64,000 nt of DNA from ZC4RG29 sp035304385 (GCA_035304385.1 DATGQD010000040.1:1-64000), one strand, 5' to 3'; counted from the first letter of the stretch, positions 33,906 to 43,426 are shown. A program made the numbers and translations. Notes: generated from the sequence alone by a model not told the origin.

Positions 33906-36670
33906 CTCTTAAACCCGTACTTCCCTGATTCAACCGTGTACACGGCATAGCCATTTTCCATTTTCTTAAACGCAACCGATTTGTCGCCTGCCTGTGTGCC
34001 GGTCTCCGTTACATCGTCGGCCCTGCTTGCGGGCACGTAGACCGTCGCCGTGCTGCCGACGGGCACTTCGATGTCCATGGTGAAACCGTCGTCCCCTTTC
34101 TTCCACTGAATGCCCGCTGTGCCATAAGGGGTCTCATTCGAGTACGAAGTATAGGTTACATCGCCCACGGGTTGCGGTTTGAAGATGATGTGTCGGTAGC
34201 CCGGCTGCGCAACGTCGGCGTTCATTCCGGCCAGCACGCGATAGAACCAGACGATGCCTCCGCCGAACATGGGATGGTTACGCGAGCCCTTGCCGTCCCA
34301 GTGTTCCCAGGTAGTCGTAGCCCCTTGTTCGATCCACCATCCATAGCTGGGCTGCGTTTTCTTGTTCATGGCTTCAAACGCAAGGTCGTGCAGGCCATAC
34401 TCCGAAAGCACTTCAAAGAAGAACTGCGTACCGAATATTCCAGTGTCGAGATGGCCACCGTTTTCGGCAATATCCGCCTTTAAGGCGGCAATGACCTTGG
34501 GTAGTTGACTGGCGGGCACGCCCATCCTGAGCGCAAAGATGTTTCCTCCAAAGCGACCATAGCTTCCCCGCTCTTGGTCGTAGTACTTCTTTTGAAAGGC
34601 GGCCTTTGTTCGTGCCGCAAGTTTCGCATACTGCCTGGCCTTGTCTTTTTTTCCCAGCACGGTGGCGGTTTGAGCGGTCAGGTCGGCGCATCGCCACAGA
34701 TAAAAGGTGTGCACCATATCGTCGAGCGGCAAATCCAGCGCCGGAGCCCAGTCGCCCAGGTTCAACCATCGGTTCGGGTTGCTCGGGCTGGGCGCTTGCG
34801 AGAACATGATCCCATTTTCGTCGGTCCACGTCAACATGTACCGGATGTATCCTTCCATGCCTTCGAAGTTGTTCTTCAGCATATCGATATCGCCGTAGTG
34901 AACGTAGAATTCCCAGGGCATGATCTGCATTGCGGCACCCCAGGCCACGCCACCGCCGCATCCCGGCTGCCAGGGTGCGCCGTTGGGTACGTAGCCTGTT
35001 TCCGGATTTTGCGCGCCCAGAATGTCGCGGATCCATTTCGTGTAGAACGCGCGTACTTCAAAGTTGTGCATGACGGTGATACAGGCCACCTGGCCGTCGC
35101 CTGTGTAGGGCGACCGTTCTCTGTGCGGACAATCGCTGACGATCCCGCCGTGCATGTTGTCAGTCTGACTGCGCCACCAGATCTTATGAATGGTGTTGAA
35201 GAGGGCGTTCGACGTTTCAAACTTTCCTGTCGTCTCCACATCACTATACACTGCCTCGGCGACGACGTTTTCCGGTTTCAGTTCGCCGGGCCAGTTCGAG
35301 ATCACAACCTCTCTGAAGACAAACCATGTGAACCGCGCCGCGTACGATTCTGGTCCACCCCCTTTCAGCGTGTAGGAATTATCACCGACGGGTGATTCAC
35401 AAATGTACTCGATGTCGATCCGTCGTCCGGCCTCGCCGACAACGTTCTTCAAATGGAGCCATCCGGAGATCTCTTCACCGAAGTCTACCCTGTATTTGCC
35501 ACTGTCTAATGCTTCGATCTTTACGGGTGCAAGCCGTTCCATCACTTTGTCTGTAGGCGACATGTGCGCCACTAATTTTCCTTCCGGCGCCCTCCGAAGC
35601 GCGACGGGTTCCCAGCTTGCGTCGTCGAAGGCCGGTCCGCTCCATCCCTCTTGCTCCAGGCGTGCGTCGTAATGTTCCCCATCGTATACCAGGTCCATTA
35701 CAATCGCGCTCTTGGAAGCCTTCCAACTCCCGTCGCTTACGATCACATCTTCAGTGCCGTCTGTATAGGTGATGTAGATCTGACCTAGGAAACGCGGCGA
35801 TCCATACGATTGTGTCCAGTTAATCGGTGCGTTGTAAAAGCCGTTACCCAGAATAGCGCCGACGGCATTACCGCCTTTTTTGAGTTTGTCGGTGATATCA
35901 TAGCCCAGGTACATGACACGGTATTCCCTGAAATTGTCGGGCAGCGATATGTAATTGTTTTCCAGCCCGGGCCGCTTGGCGTACAGCGTGACGTTGGGCA
36001 CCATCACGTCGTCGCTGATCTTTTCACCATTCACATAGAATTCGAAGAAACCCAGGCCGGTGACAAACGCCCGCGCCGAAGCGATTTCCTTATCGATCGT
36101 AAACGCCTTCCTCAATAGCGGCGCCGGGGGCGGCATCGGCTTCGGTTGGTCGTCATTGCCTCTTTGGGGTTTGGGCAGCGCTTCATCACCTTGCCAGGGT
36201 GCGCCGATCCATTGCGCCTTCCATTCGCTGGCGTCCAGGAGGCCCATGCTCCAGAACGCCGGTTCGCTCCATTCTGATACCGCGCCGTTTTTGTCCCATG
36301 TGCGCACCCGCCACCAGCAGTCTTGCCGCGACGTTAGGGTTTTGCCACTGTAGGGCACATTGAACGATTGGGATGAGGCGACTTTGCCGCTTGCCCACAG
36401 GTCGGCTTCTCCGGCCAGGAGTTTTTCCCTGCTGCTCGCCACCTGAATTTCCCGGGCCGTCTGAACCTGACCGCGTTCTCCTTCTTTTGCGACGTTCACC
36501 CAGGAGAGCCGGGGGTTGACAACATCGACCACCGAAGGATTTTCAAGGTATTCGCACTGCAGGCGCGTCGGAAGCAACTGGGCATCTAAGCTCTGAATGA
36601 AAAACACCAGTACACCCAGGGTCGACACGACGAACCGGTACGTCGACAGGATATTTCGTTTTGCGATCAT
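33896..36670 (-). CDS. GH78 alpha-L-rhamnosidase
   Basis: The 924-residue exported enzyme removes terminal alpha-L-rhamnose from plant polysaccharides or glycosides. A membrane-type signal (about residues 8-30, YRFVVSTLGVLVFFIQSLDAQ) is followed by the Ig-like N-domain (PTRLQCEYLENPSVVDVVNPRLSW), the Bac_rhamnosid_N domain (about 190-340), a beta-sandwich, and the six-hairpin catalytic barrel with DCPHRERSPYTGDGQ (conserved acid residues) near 510-525. A C-terminal beta domain ends PYGTAGIQWKKG. All key motifs are intact and length is normal. It stands alone among unrelated genes; its last codons fall in a short tandem repeat that provides the stop. Confidence 0.93.
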   Translation of the reverse strand: MIAKRNILSTYRFVVSTLGVLVFFIQSLDAQLLPTRLQCEYLENPSVVDVVNPRLSWVNVAKEGERGQVQTAREIQVASSREKLLAGEADLWASGKVASSQSFNVPYSGKTLTSRQDCWWRVRTWDKNGAVSEWSEPAFWSMGLLDASEWKAQWIGAPWQGDEALPKPQRGNDDQPKPMPPPAPLLRKAFTIDKEIASARAFVTGLGFFEFYVNGEKISDDVMVPNVTLYAKRPGLENNYISLPDNFREYRVMYLGYDITDKLKKGGNAVGAILGNGFYNAPINWTQSYGSPRFLGQIYITYTDGTEDVIVSDGSWKASKSAIVMDLVYDGEHYDARLEQEGWSGPAFDDASWEPVALRRAPEGKLVAHMSPTDKVMERLAPVKIEALDSGKYRVDFGEEISGWLHLKNVVGEAGRRIDIEYICESPVGDNSYTLKGGGPESYAARFTWFVFREVVISNWPGELKPENVVAEAVYSDVETTGKFETSNALFNTIHKIWWRSQTDNMHGGIVSDCPHRERSPYTGDGQVACITVMHNFEVRAFYTKWIRDILGAQNPETGYVPNGAPWQPGCGGGVAWGAAMQIMPWEFYVHYGDIDMLKNNFEGMEGYIRYMLTWTDENGIMFSQAPSPSNPNRWLNLGDWAPALDLPLDDMVHTFYLWRCADLTAQTATVLGKKDKARQYAKLAARTKAAFQKKYYDQERGSYGRFGGNIFALRMGVPASQLPKVIAALKADIAENGGHLDTGIFGTQFFFEVLSEYGLHDLAFEAMNKKTQPSYGWWIEQGATTTWEHWDGKGSRNHPMFGGGIVWFYRVLAGMNADVAQPGYRHIIFKPQPVGDVTYTSYSNETPYGTAGIQWKKGDDGFTMDIEVPVGSTATVYVPASRADDVTETGTQAGDKSVAFKKMENGYAVYTVESGKYGFKSKS

Positions 36671-36852
36671 GGCAGCAAATTATTTGGAACCCGGAGAAAG
36701 GTGCCCAAAAGGGAAGTCATTTACAAGCGATCGTACATGGGAATCGCCAGGCTACCGGGACACCGCAGGAGGGTATTGCCCTCGGGTGCGACCTACCTTT
36801 GATCGCGACACATACCTCTCCAGTTGCAGGTCTCCCTTTTATTGAAAGACAG

Positions 36853-39276
36853 CTATTCGTTCCTCAATGTCTTCGCCGGATCGGTGTTTGCCGCTTTAAG
36901 AGATTCGTAACTCACCGTGATCAACGCGATGGCCAGCGCACATATGCCTGCAAAAAGGAATGGCGTAATGTTCAGCGTCGTTCGGTATTCGAAACCTTCC
37001 AGCCATTTTTGCGACCCGTACCAGGCCAGCGGCACAGCGATGGCAAAGGCCACGATCACAAGCTTGACGAATTCCTTCGACATCATTCCAGTGATCTGAG
37101 GAACGCTCGCGCCCAATGCCTTGCGTATGCCGATCTCGCGAAGGCGTCGTTCTGCCATAAACGATGAAAGTCCGTAAAGCCCCAGACTGCAAATGATCAT
37201 GGCGATGATGGAAAAGGCGGTGATGATGCTTGATATCCGCTGGTCTTCATGGTATTGTTTCTGTACATCATCGTCGAGGAAGGTGTACTCGAACGGCGCA
37301 TCGGATACCTGCTCCTGCCAGAGCGATTCAATATTTGATATGCTCTGAGAAAAGTCTGACGTGTTCAGGCTGGCGATCATAAAATTGTAGCCATCGGTAT
37401 TGCCCGGAACTTCGAAGGTGAGCGGTACAATCGGTTCCCTGAGTGATACCTGGTTGAAGTCGTCCATTACGCCGATCACTTCAAATGTAAAGTGATTTCC
37501 CTGCCAGTCGAAGTGAAGTCTTTCGCCGATTATCTCTTCCGGCTTTACACCGAATTTTTCCACCGAAGCGCGGTTGAGAATAATACGGTTCTGTGATTCT
37601 ACCTCACGGTTATTGGTAAACGATCGGCCGGCGATCATCTTAATGTCGAGCAATTCAAGATATCCTGCGTCGACCATATTTCTCCTGTTCAGGATGGCGG
37701 TCTCCATGCTTCCGCCATCCCGGTAGAACATCATATCGTTGAAGACTTGCGAGCCGGGTGGATACATGGCTGCCGACACCGCCTCCACAGCACTCATCTG
37801 CGCAATCATGTTTTTCAAGGTTTCATATTGTCGCTTTGCCTCTGCCGTACGTAAGGGGATGATTACCTTGGCTTCCGGATTGAATCCCAGGTCTTTTTCC
37901 TTCATAAAGGAAAGTTGCTTGTAGATCACGAATACGCCGCAAACCAGCACTATGGCAATGACAAACTGAAAGATGACGAGCACCTGGCGCAATCTTCCGG
38001 TCGCGCTCCCCAGCGAAAACTTGCCTTTCAGCACCTCTGCCGGTTTGAACGACGATATATAGAATGCCGGGTAACTCCCCGCGAGAATCCCTGTTATAAT
38101 CGTAAGGAGGATGAGCGCGCCTATGAAATACAAGGTGTTCCCGGTATTAAACAGGATGCTTTTTCCGGACAGCTCATTGAACGCCGGTAACGCTACCTGC
38201 ACCAGCAGTACGCTGATCACAATAGCAATCGCGACGATGACAAGGGCCTCTCCCATAATCTGTCGCACAAGGTTACTGCGAAAAGCGCCCATCGCCTTTC
38301 TGATGCCGATCTCACCTGCGCGCTTTGCTGCCTTCGCCGTCGACAGATTCATAAAGTTGATACAGGCGAGGAGGAGCACAAACAACGCGATCGAAACGAT
38401 AATATAGATATGGGTTATCCGATGGCTTCGGGCCACGGCCGACTTCAGGTAAGCGTCTTTTATGGGTTCAAGGAAGAGTTTCTTGGTGATGCCCAGCGCC
38501 TTCATGTCTTCCGCGCCGTACTTGATCAGCAAGTCGTTCATTTTTCCCTCTATCTCCGCCTGCGAATGGTTAGGTGCCAACTTGACGTATCCCTGTACAA
38601 AGTTTTGGCCTCCCCATTCATACGCTGTATTAGAATCGGCGCGTACATAGTAGCCAAAACCCTCGCTCATCATGGAGGTGATGAAATTGGCTTCGAAAAA
38701 ACTTTTGGCCTGCCGGTACACGCCCGTCACTTTATAGTTCACAGGTTCGCCACCCTGGCTGATCAGGATGCTCTTGTTGAGGGCTGACTCGTTCCCGAAA
38801 ATCTTCTTCGCCAGGGGTTCCGAAAGGACGACCGTGTTGGCATCAGTCAGTGCTTTTTTAGGATTGCCCTCCAGGAATTCATAGGTGAGCACATCGAAGA
38901 GCGTGGAGTCGGCTATGTAACCATCGGGTTCGAAAAACTTTTCGTCGCCGTATTGAATCAGGTCGGGACTACTGAACGACGCGACAACCCGCGTAGCCTC
39001 CTCCACCTCCGGAAGTTCTTCCTTCATCGTCATCGGTATTGGAGGCGAGGCGGATCCCAGCCGGTCGAAACCGACAACACCCGAGAATTCGGTGTCTATC
39101 CGGTACAAATCGGCCAGGCGCTCATGGTGGCGATCGTAGCTGAATTCATCCTGGACATACAAGGCAAGCAGGAGACAACAGGCTACACCCAGGGAGAGCC
39201 CAAAAATATTGATCAACGAAAACACCTTGGTACGCGTCAGGTTCCGAAAGGCGACTTTAATATAATTGGCGAGCAT
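36853..39276 (-). CDS. MacB/FtsX-type ABC transporter permease
   Basis: The protein has about 807 residues from the ATG at 39276 (MLANYIKVAFRNLTRTKVFSLINIFGLSLG, the family start); an in-frame ATG 33 codons upstream is not used by homologues. It has two MacB core plus FtsX modules: INFMNLSTAKAAKRAGEIGIRKAMGA in the middle and SSFMAERRLREIGIRKALGAS near the end. It is the same type as 1512-3887 but diverged, so not a recent duplication. No ATPase or adaptor lies nearby. Function by analogy is export or lipid/lipoprotein handling across the envelope. Confidence 0.88.
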   Translation of the reverse strand: MLANYIKVAFRNLTRTKVFSLINIFGLSLGVACCLLLALYVQDEFSYDRHHERLADLYRIDTEFSGVVGFDRLGSASPPIPMTMKEELPEVEEATRVVASFSSPDLIQYGDEKFFEPDGYIADSTLFDVLTYEFLEGNPKKALTDANTVVLSEPLAKKIFGNESALNKSILISQGGEPVNYKVTGVYRQAKSFFEANFITSMMSEGFGYYVRADSNTAYEWGGQNFVQGYVKLAPNHSQAEIEGKMNDLLIKYGAEDMKALGITKKLFLEPIKDAYLKSAVARSHRITHIYIIVSIALFVLLLACINFMNLSTAKAAKRAGEIGIRKAMGAFRSNLVRQIMGEALVIVAIAIVISVLLVQVALPAFNELSGKSILFNTGNTLYFIGALILLTIITGILAGSYPAFYISSFKPAEVLKGKFSLGSATGRLRQVLVIFQFVIAIVLVCGVFVIYKQLSFMKEKDLGFNPEAKVIIPLRTAEAKRQYETLKNMIAQMSAVEAVSAAMYPPGSQVFNDMMFYRDGGSMETAILNRRNMVDAGYLELLDIKMIAGRSFTNNREVESQNRIILNRASVEKFGVKPEEIIGERLHFDWQGNHFTFEVIGVMDDFNQVSLREPIVPLTFEVPGNTDGYNFMIASLNTSDFSQSISNIESLWQEQVSDAPFEYTFLDDDVQKQYHEDQRISSIITAFSIIAMIICSLGLYGLSSFMAERRLREIGIRKALGASVPQITGMMSKEFVKLVIVAFAIAVPLAWYGSQKWLEGFEYRTTLNITPFLFAGICALAIALITVSYESLKAANTDPAKTLRNE

Positions 39277-39489
39277 AGGGACAGGTTTATCCTGTTGGCC
39301 TCCCAATATTAATGCCACCTGCAAATGGGGCCCTATAGGCCAGCTGCCCTGCACAAATAGTGCACAAGCGGACAATACTGTTCGGTAACGGACGGAAGGA
39401 TGTCGACTGTCGAAAAATCCTCAGCGATGTCGCCATGACGGACGCATGAAGCTCAAAACCTGATTCTTATCATTTCCAGGATAATCGTG

Positions 39490-39516
39490 TTGTCGGTAAA
39501 TTGATGCATCCGACAA
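39490..39516. promoter_or_regulatory. Inverted repeat TTGTCGG-N13-CCGACAA before the DUF3365 gene
   Basis: Perfect 7-bp arms at 39490-39496 and 39510-39516 end 12 bases before the ATG at 39529. It could be a repressor site or a leader hairpin covering the ribosome site. Confidence 0.35.
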
Positions 39517-39528
39517 ACGACCTATGTT

Positions 39529-40125
39529 ATGAAAGCAAAGATGTTCGTTCTGGCGTGGGCGGGCGTCGCCGGTATTCTCCTGACGGCTGCGCCTGGGTGT
39601 TCAAAACGCGCCGAGTCCAACGACGTTGTTTTACACGATTCCGTATATATCGCCCAGGGAGATCGCATCGTCGCAATGACTTTTGACACCCTTAGGAAGT
39701 CGCTTCAGGGCGCGATAGCGCAGGGAAATTTTGAGGGCGCCATCGCATTTTGCAGAGAGCAGGCCAACCCGGTGACCGCGACCTATGCAGACAGTTTTAA
39801 GATAAGGCGGACTGCCCTCCGCGTAAGGAATCCGGATAATCGTCCGGACAGCCTTGAGCTTGCCGTCCTCATCGCCATGGGAAACGAGATGCAGGCTGCG
39901 CGCCAACCTGGAGTGAAGGTGGTCCGGACAAGCAACGAAATTCATTTCTTTAAGCCGATCCTCCTCCAGGCCATGTGTCTGAATTGCCATGGAACCCCCG
40001 GACAACAGATTGCAGATCGTACCCTAACGCGAATCGCTGAACTTTATCCGGCCGATCAGGCCGTAAACTTCAAAGAAGGAGATCTCCGCGGTGCGTGGCA
40101 TATCACATTCGATCCCCTAAAATAA
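39529..40125 (+). CDS. DUF3365 (Tll0287-like) c-type haem lipoprotein
   Basis: This 198-residue protein has a lipoprotein signal (LLTAAPGC, Cys about 24) and one c-type haem motif CLNCH (about residues 147-151) inside a DUF3365/Tll0287-like domain (IAFCREQANPVTATYAD..., FFKPILLQAMCLNCHG). Such domains bind a single haem and are often sensory; here there is no attached kinase, so it is a free envelope protein with electron-transfer or sensing role. Its 3' end overlaps the convergent DinB gene by 23 bases. Confidence 0.86.
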   Translation: MKAKMFVLAWAGVAGILLTAAPGCSKRAESNDVVLHDSVYIAQGDRIVAMTFDTLRKSLQGAIAQGNFEGAIAFCREQANPVTATYADSFKIRRTALRVRNPDNRPDSLELAVLIAMGNEMQAARQPGVKVVRTSNEIHFFKPILLQAMCLNCHGTPGQQIADRTLTRIAELYPADQAVNFKEGDLRGAWHITFDPLK

Positions 40126-40612
40126 CGTTGCGGATGACATTCAGATGATGATCGTCGTGTTCCGCGATAAAGAACATAAGGTCGATCACGCGCATTTTTT
40201 GTTGCAGCCTCGGATGTAAAGAGACACCGTTGAAATCATTTCCACCGAGTGATGATAGCAGTGCCAGTGTGCGATTTCGTTCATCTAATAGTCTTGTCGT
40301 GAGATCGGAAACGGGAACGGCGTTGAACCCGCCTTCATCCGTGGCGCGGTTACCCAGATCGGCCGGTGTCATCACGGGCCGGTTGTTGCGTATGTCGTCA
40401 AAGCGGATTTGCCACAGGGGCTCAAGCAAGAAAAGATGGGCTATGTGTTCCTTGACGGACCATTTGCCCTCGGGCTTTATTTCAAGGACCCCGGCAGGAA
40501 CGTTTTCAACAGTAGAAACAAACGCACCTGGTGTTTCGCGCAGCCTCGCCAACAGGGGCTCGTATTGTTCCATCCCGAAGCTAAAATCGAACGTTCTGTC
40601 GAACCACTTCAT
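40103..40612 (-). CDS. DinB-family metal-dependent protein
   Basis: The 169-residue four-helix-bundle protein of the DinB/YfiT superfamily has the three metal-ligand histidines: HIAHL (about 57-60) and EHDDHH (about 154-158). Members include thiol transferases that use bacillithiol or mycothiol; Bacteroidota make bacillithiol in many cases, so a thiol-S-transferase role is possible. Cytoplasmic. Convergent with the haem lipoprotein gene with a 23-base overlap. Confidence 0.85.
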   Translation of the reverse strand: MKWFDRTFDFSFGMEQYEPLLARLRETPGAFVSTVENVPAGVLEIKPEGKWSVKEHIAHLFLLEPLWQIRFDDIRNNRPVMTPADLGNRATDEGGFNAVPVSDLTTRLLDERNRTLALLSSLGGNDFNGVSLHPRLQQKMRVIDLMFFIAEHDDHHLNVIRNVILGDRM

Positions 40613-40717
40613 ATCCCGGTGTTTTTAACGGCAATCTCAGTGAAAAAGGCGGCGCTGTAAAGGGCCACTTTTTCATTTTTCAACCGTAACAGTGAAGGCA
40701 GAGAAAATATGCCTCGG

Positions 40718-41326
40718 TTAATACACCTGGTAGCCAATAGGCTTATAGGAAAAATTGTTCGTCATACCCGCCGAGCACGCGGTGAGACCGACTATGAGGT
40801 CCATTCGCGCTTCGAGTACAACGTAGTCGCCAGCGCGGCTTTTGGGTGGGAGCACTTCAATGCGGCCGGAGTCTGAATTAACGGCAACGTTCATGAATAC
40901 ATTGAAGCACACCGGAATAGTATCGGGTGCTATGCCGAATTCGGCCAAAGCAGCCGAGAGGTTTCCGAAGCAGCCCTGGTGCGGGTCGTTATCTCCATAC
41001 AGTTTGCGAAACATTTCTGCACTGCAGGGGCTGAGAAGGAAGTCGTGTCGCCCCACCGTATCCTCAACCATTTCGAGCATGACATTGCTACGGTTTGAAT
41101 AGAGCGAGTGCCCGGCCGTCAGGAATATGGTTCCGGAGTAGTCTATAGTCCGGCCGGACGACAGCACCTCCCGCGGGTCGTCAAGGTTGTAGCAGACCAG
41201 GTCCGAAACCTGCTCGCCCTCGATGTCCGTGATGCGAAGGCGTTCGCCTTGCTTGAGAATGAGCGCCACGCCGGTGCGTGGGCTGATGACGCTCATCTCA
41301 GTCAGGATTTCTTTCGAAGAGGACAT
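40718..41326 (-). CDS. DUF1989 (urea carboxylase-associated) family protein
   Basis: The protein has about 202 residues from ATG 41326 (TTG 41332 possible). The DUF1989 core is clear: GERLRITDIEGEQVSDLVCYN, SLYSNRSNVMLEMVEDTVGRHDFLLSPC, and PVCFNVFMNVAVNSDSGRIEVLPPKSRAGDYVVLEARMDLIVGLTACS. Conserved cysteines suggest a metal site. Family members accompany urea carboxylase or guanidine-related pathways; the biochemical role is not settled. Here there is no urea carboxylase; instead it is the last gene of an operon with a YqcI/YcgG haem protein and an ATP-grasp enzyme, overlapping the former by 25 bases, so all three are likely to act together. Confidence 0.88.
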   Translation of the reverse strand: MSSSKEILTEMSVISPRTGVALILKQGERLRITDIEGEQVSDLVCYNLDDPREVLSSGRTIDYSGTIFLTAGHSLYSNRSNVMLEMVEDTVGRHDFLLSPCSAEMFRKLYGDNDPHQGCFGNLSAALAEFGIAPDTIPVCFNVFMNVAVNSDSGRIEVLPPKSRAGDYVVLEARMDLIVGLTACSAGMTNNFSYKPIGYQVY

Positions 41327-41961
41327 TTCCAATCGGACTTATAATGAATACCACTATACTGTCTTGTTTCCGATGCGTTACCGAAGTCGCCGAGCATCGG
41401 GTTCACCGATCCTGAGTAAGTCATATCGCGTTTTCTCACGGCTCGCTTCATCGTTTCATAGCGATTTGCTTTTCGGAGTTTTTCGAATTCCTGGTGCGCA
41501 TTAAACACCAGTGTAGGATAGGGAAACACACGCGCCTTTCTTCGACTTGCCGGGTGGAGGCCGATAATAAAAAAGGCTTCTTCCTTCAAGCTGAAACTGA
41601 ATCGCGACGATTCCGGGTCGTCGTCGACGCGGGGATCATGGGCATACATCTGATGATCGAGGTCGGCTAAGGCATTAAGCCGAGTCCAGAGCAACCTGTC
41701 GAACATCCACTCGTCGCGGATCTCCGGTGTTCTGAAGATTACCGCCGCGCTGTGGTAGGGTGTTTCAGCCTTTCGATAGTCGTCCACAAAGCTATGCAGG
41801 AACTTGAGTATGCGGCGGTCGTCCTGCGCGCTTTCCATATCGCTCGTGACGAGACACCGTACGTGATTCCGTGCTACGGCAGCTTGCGCAGCAATGCACG
41901 GGAACCCACGGCTTCGCAGGTGGAGGAGGTACTCGTCAATTATGGAGTTTGTTGTTTTCAT
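41302..41961 (-). CDS. YqcI/YcgG family protein (GntA-like haem N-hydroxylase family)
   Basis: The 219-residue protein shows the full family pattern: LRSRGFPCIAAQAAVARNHVRCL near the start, then FRTPEIRDEWMFDRLLWTRLNALADLDH, DPRVDDDPESSRFSFSLKEEAFFIIGLHPASRRKARVFPYPTLVFNAHQEFEKLR, and RDMTYSGSVNPMLGDFGNASETRQYSGIHYKSDWKCPL at the C-terminus. Members such as GntA of guanitoxin biosynthesis are haem-dependent enzymes that N-hydroxylate guanidino or amino groups. Length is normal. It starts six bases after the ATP-grasp stop and overlaps the DUF1989 gene. The substrate here is unknown, with an amino acid or guanidino compound most likely. Confidence 0.87.
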   Translation of the reverse strand: MKTTNSIIDEYLLHLRSRGFPCIAAQAAVARNHVRCLVTSDMESAQDDRRILKFLHSFVDDYRKAETPYHSAAVIFRTPEIRDEWMFDRLLWTRLNALADLDHQMYAHDPRVDDDPESSRFSFSLKEEAFFIIGLHPASRRKARVFPYPTLVFNAHQEFEKLRKANRYETMKRAVRKRDMTYSGSVNPMLGDFGNASETRQYSGIHYKSDWKCPLRKKS

Positions 41962-41967
41962 GTGGTT

Positions 41968-43119
41968 TCAATTTTCACTGCGGCGAAATTCCACTACGGG
42001 CACACCGATTGCCGTTTCCGGTGAAGGAGTGTCTGACCATGCCTCCGAGGTGTGCGGTGTCGCTGCATCAAGGCGTCGAAGCCGCGCAAGGTATTTTTCA
42101 GATCGTGTGAAATGGGAAAGTCCATCGCGGAATCCCCATATCTCCGCTCCTGCGAGTTGATTGGCTATACTTATGCGATAGAGCATATCCCAATGATGGG
42201 CCAGGATGCGCAGTGCGTCGACCAGGGAATGACCTTCACAATACACATGGTGCGGCTCCGCGCCGCTTCCATTAAACTCGAGGATAGAAAAATTTCTCCC
42301 GGCTTTGAGGTCGTCGACCGATGCGCACTTAACATCATATCGCCCGAAGCACAGGCCCGTACGGCGACTCAGTGCGTCGAAGGTGGTCAACAGTGCGGCA
42401 TCCTGTTCATGACTGAGGTCGATCAGCAGCGCGCCGCGGCTCAGGTTGAATGCTTGCGACAGTACAAATCGCTCGCCCGCTGCCGGGACAGTATCGAGTT
42501 CAGCGGCATGGCGGGTAAACAATTCGTTCTTGCGATGACGCGCTCGGTCGGATCGCAATATCAGGTCACGTAAGGCGGAGTGGCCGTCGCCCGTCACCGT
42601 GAGGGGCTCTTTCCGTACAAAGCCAGTGATGCGTCCGCGCGCGGCGTGTGGCAGCCTACAATAGAAAACACTCACTTCAACAGGGTAGGTCACAAACTCC
42701 TGTATGATAAAGTCGGCTTTCATAATGCCGTGATACTCCCGCAGCTCTTCAACAGAATTAATCCGGCGGAACATCAGGCCCATACGCCCGACATCCGGCT
42801 TGACCGCCAGCGGAAACGATAGGTGTTCGGTTACGAGGCGATATAGTGAAGAAAACGGGGTGCCCGGGCTTATCAGGAAGGAACGCGGAACGCAGTCGGT
42901 AGGAAATAGCCGGTACATTTCCATCTTACTCTCGCCTGTAAACCCACCGAAAGTCAACCCCGGGTTTGCGGTTGCGAAAAACCACATACCGCGTCCTTTA
43001 ATGCAGTACCAAAGCCACACAGGGATCAACGGCACATACTTGATAAGCCAGTGCCAGTGACGCCACTGCGTAATGCGGGTCGTTAAGTCCCGAAATGTGA
43101 TGTGCGAAACAGTTTTCAT
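41968..43119 (-). CDS. ATP-grasp carboxylate-amine ligase-like protein
   Basis: The protein has about 383 residues from ATG 43119; TTG 43137 is possible. The N-terminal segment (LIKYVPLIPVWLWYCIKGRGMWFFATANPGLTFGGFTGESKMEMYRLFP) resembles that of Bacteroidota ATP-grasp ligases. The ATP-grasp core has the nucleotide/substrate lysines and acidic residues (PLAVKPDVGRMGLMFRRI, IIQEFVTYPVEVSVFYCRL, RKEPLTVTGDGHSALRDLI) and the metal-binding motif ILEFNGSGAEPHH. Such enzymes join a carboxylate to an amine through an acyl phosphate. It is the first gene of the operon with the YqcI/YcgG and DUF1989 proteins, suggesting a short pathway that activates and N-oxidises a small molecule. Confidence 0.85.
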   Translation of the reverse strand: MKTVSHITFRDLTTRITQWRHWHWLIKYVPLIPVWLWYCIKGRGMWFFATANPGLTFGGFTGESKMEMYRLFPTDCVPRSFLISPGTPFSSLYRLVTEHLSFPLAVKPDVGRMGLMFRRINSVEELREYHGIMKADFIIQEFVTYPVEVSVFYCRLPHAARGRITGFVRKEPLTVTGDGHSALRDLILRSDRARHRKNELFTRHAAELDTVPAAGERFVLSQAFNLSRGALLIDLSHEQDAALLTTFDALSRRTGLCFGRYDVKCASVDDLKAGRNFSILEFNGSGAEPHHVYCEGHSLVDALRILAHHWDMLYRISIANQLAGAEIWGFRDGLSHFTRSEKYLARLRRLDAATPHTSEAWSDTPSPETAIGVPVVEFRRSEN

Positions 43120-43264
43120 CCGGCCTCGAATGGCCAAAAAAACATGCCAGCATGGTTTTATGACCTCCAGGAAGGCCGTTCCGCAACCGTGTCGAGATAA
43201 CTACGCTGGTCATGTAGACAATGCGTCCCGCAACTGTTGCCTTTGCACCCCTGCCCCCTGACCC

Positions 43265-43354
43265 CTGCCTCTGCCCCTGCCCCTGCATCTGCATCTGCCT
43301 CTGCCCCTGCCTCTGTCCCTGCCTCTGCCTCTGTCCCTGCCTCTGCCTCTGTCC
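43265..43354. repeat. Hexanucleotide tandem repeat (CTGYMY)15
   Basis: Fifteen 6-base units, mostly CTGCCT, CTGCCC, CTGTCC and CTGCAT, fill 90 bases. The right end has a higher-order 18-base unit (CTGCCT-CTGCCT-CTGTCC) repeated identically at 43319-43336 and 43337-43354, a sign of recent expansion. Plus strand is pyrimidine/CTG-rich. It lies about 105 bases before the doxX start and 145 bases upstream of the ATP-grasp gene. Confidence 0.85.
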
Positions 43355-43426
43355 CTCCCCGCCGGCGTCGCATACAGCCCCAAAAATGTCGGAACTGCCC
43401 ATTGGCAAACCACCCTTAGTGCATAA

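Noticed and set aside
43265..43354. Possible CRISPR array
   Set aside because: The units are contiguous 6-mers without spacers; it is a microsatellite.
42998..43408. 139-residue Gln/Arg/Gly-rich reading frame over the hexanucleotide array (and similar frames on both strands)
   Set aside because: The low-complexity protein is just the translation of a stop-free tandem repeat and overlaps the ATP-grasp gene start.
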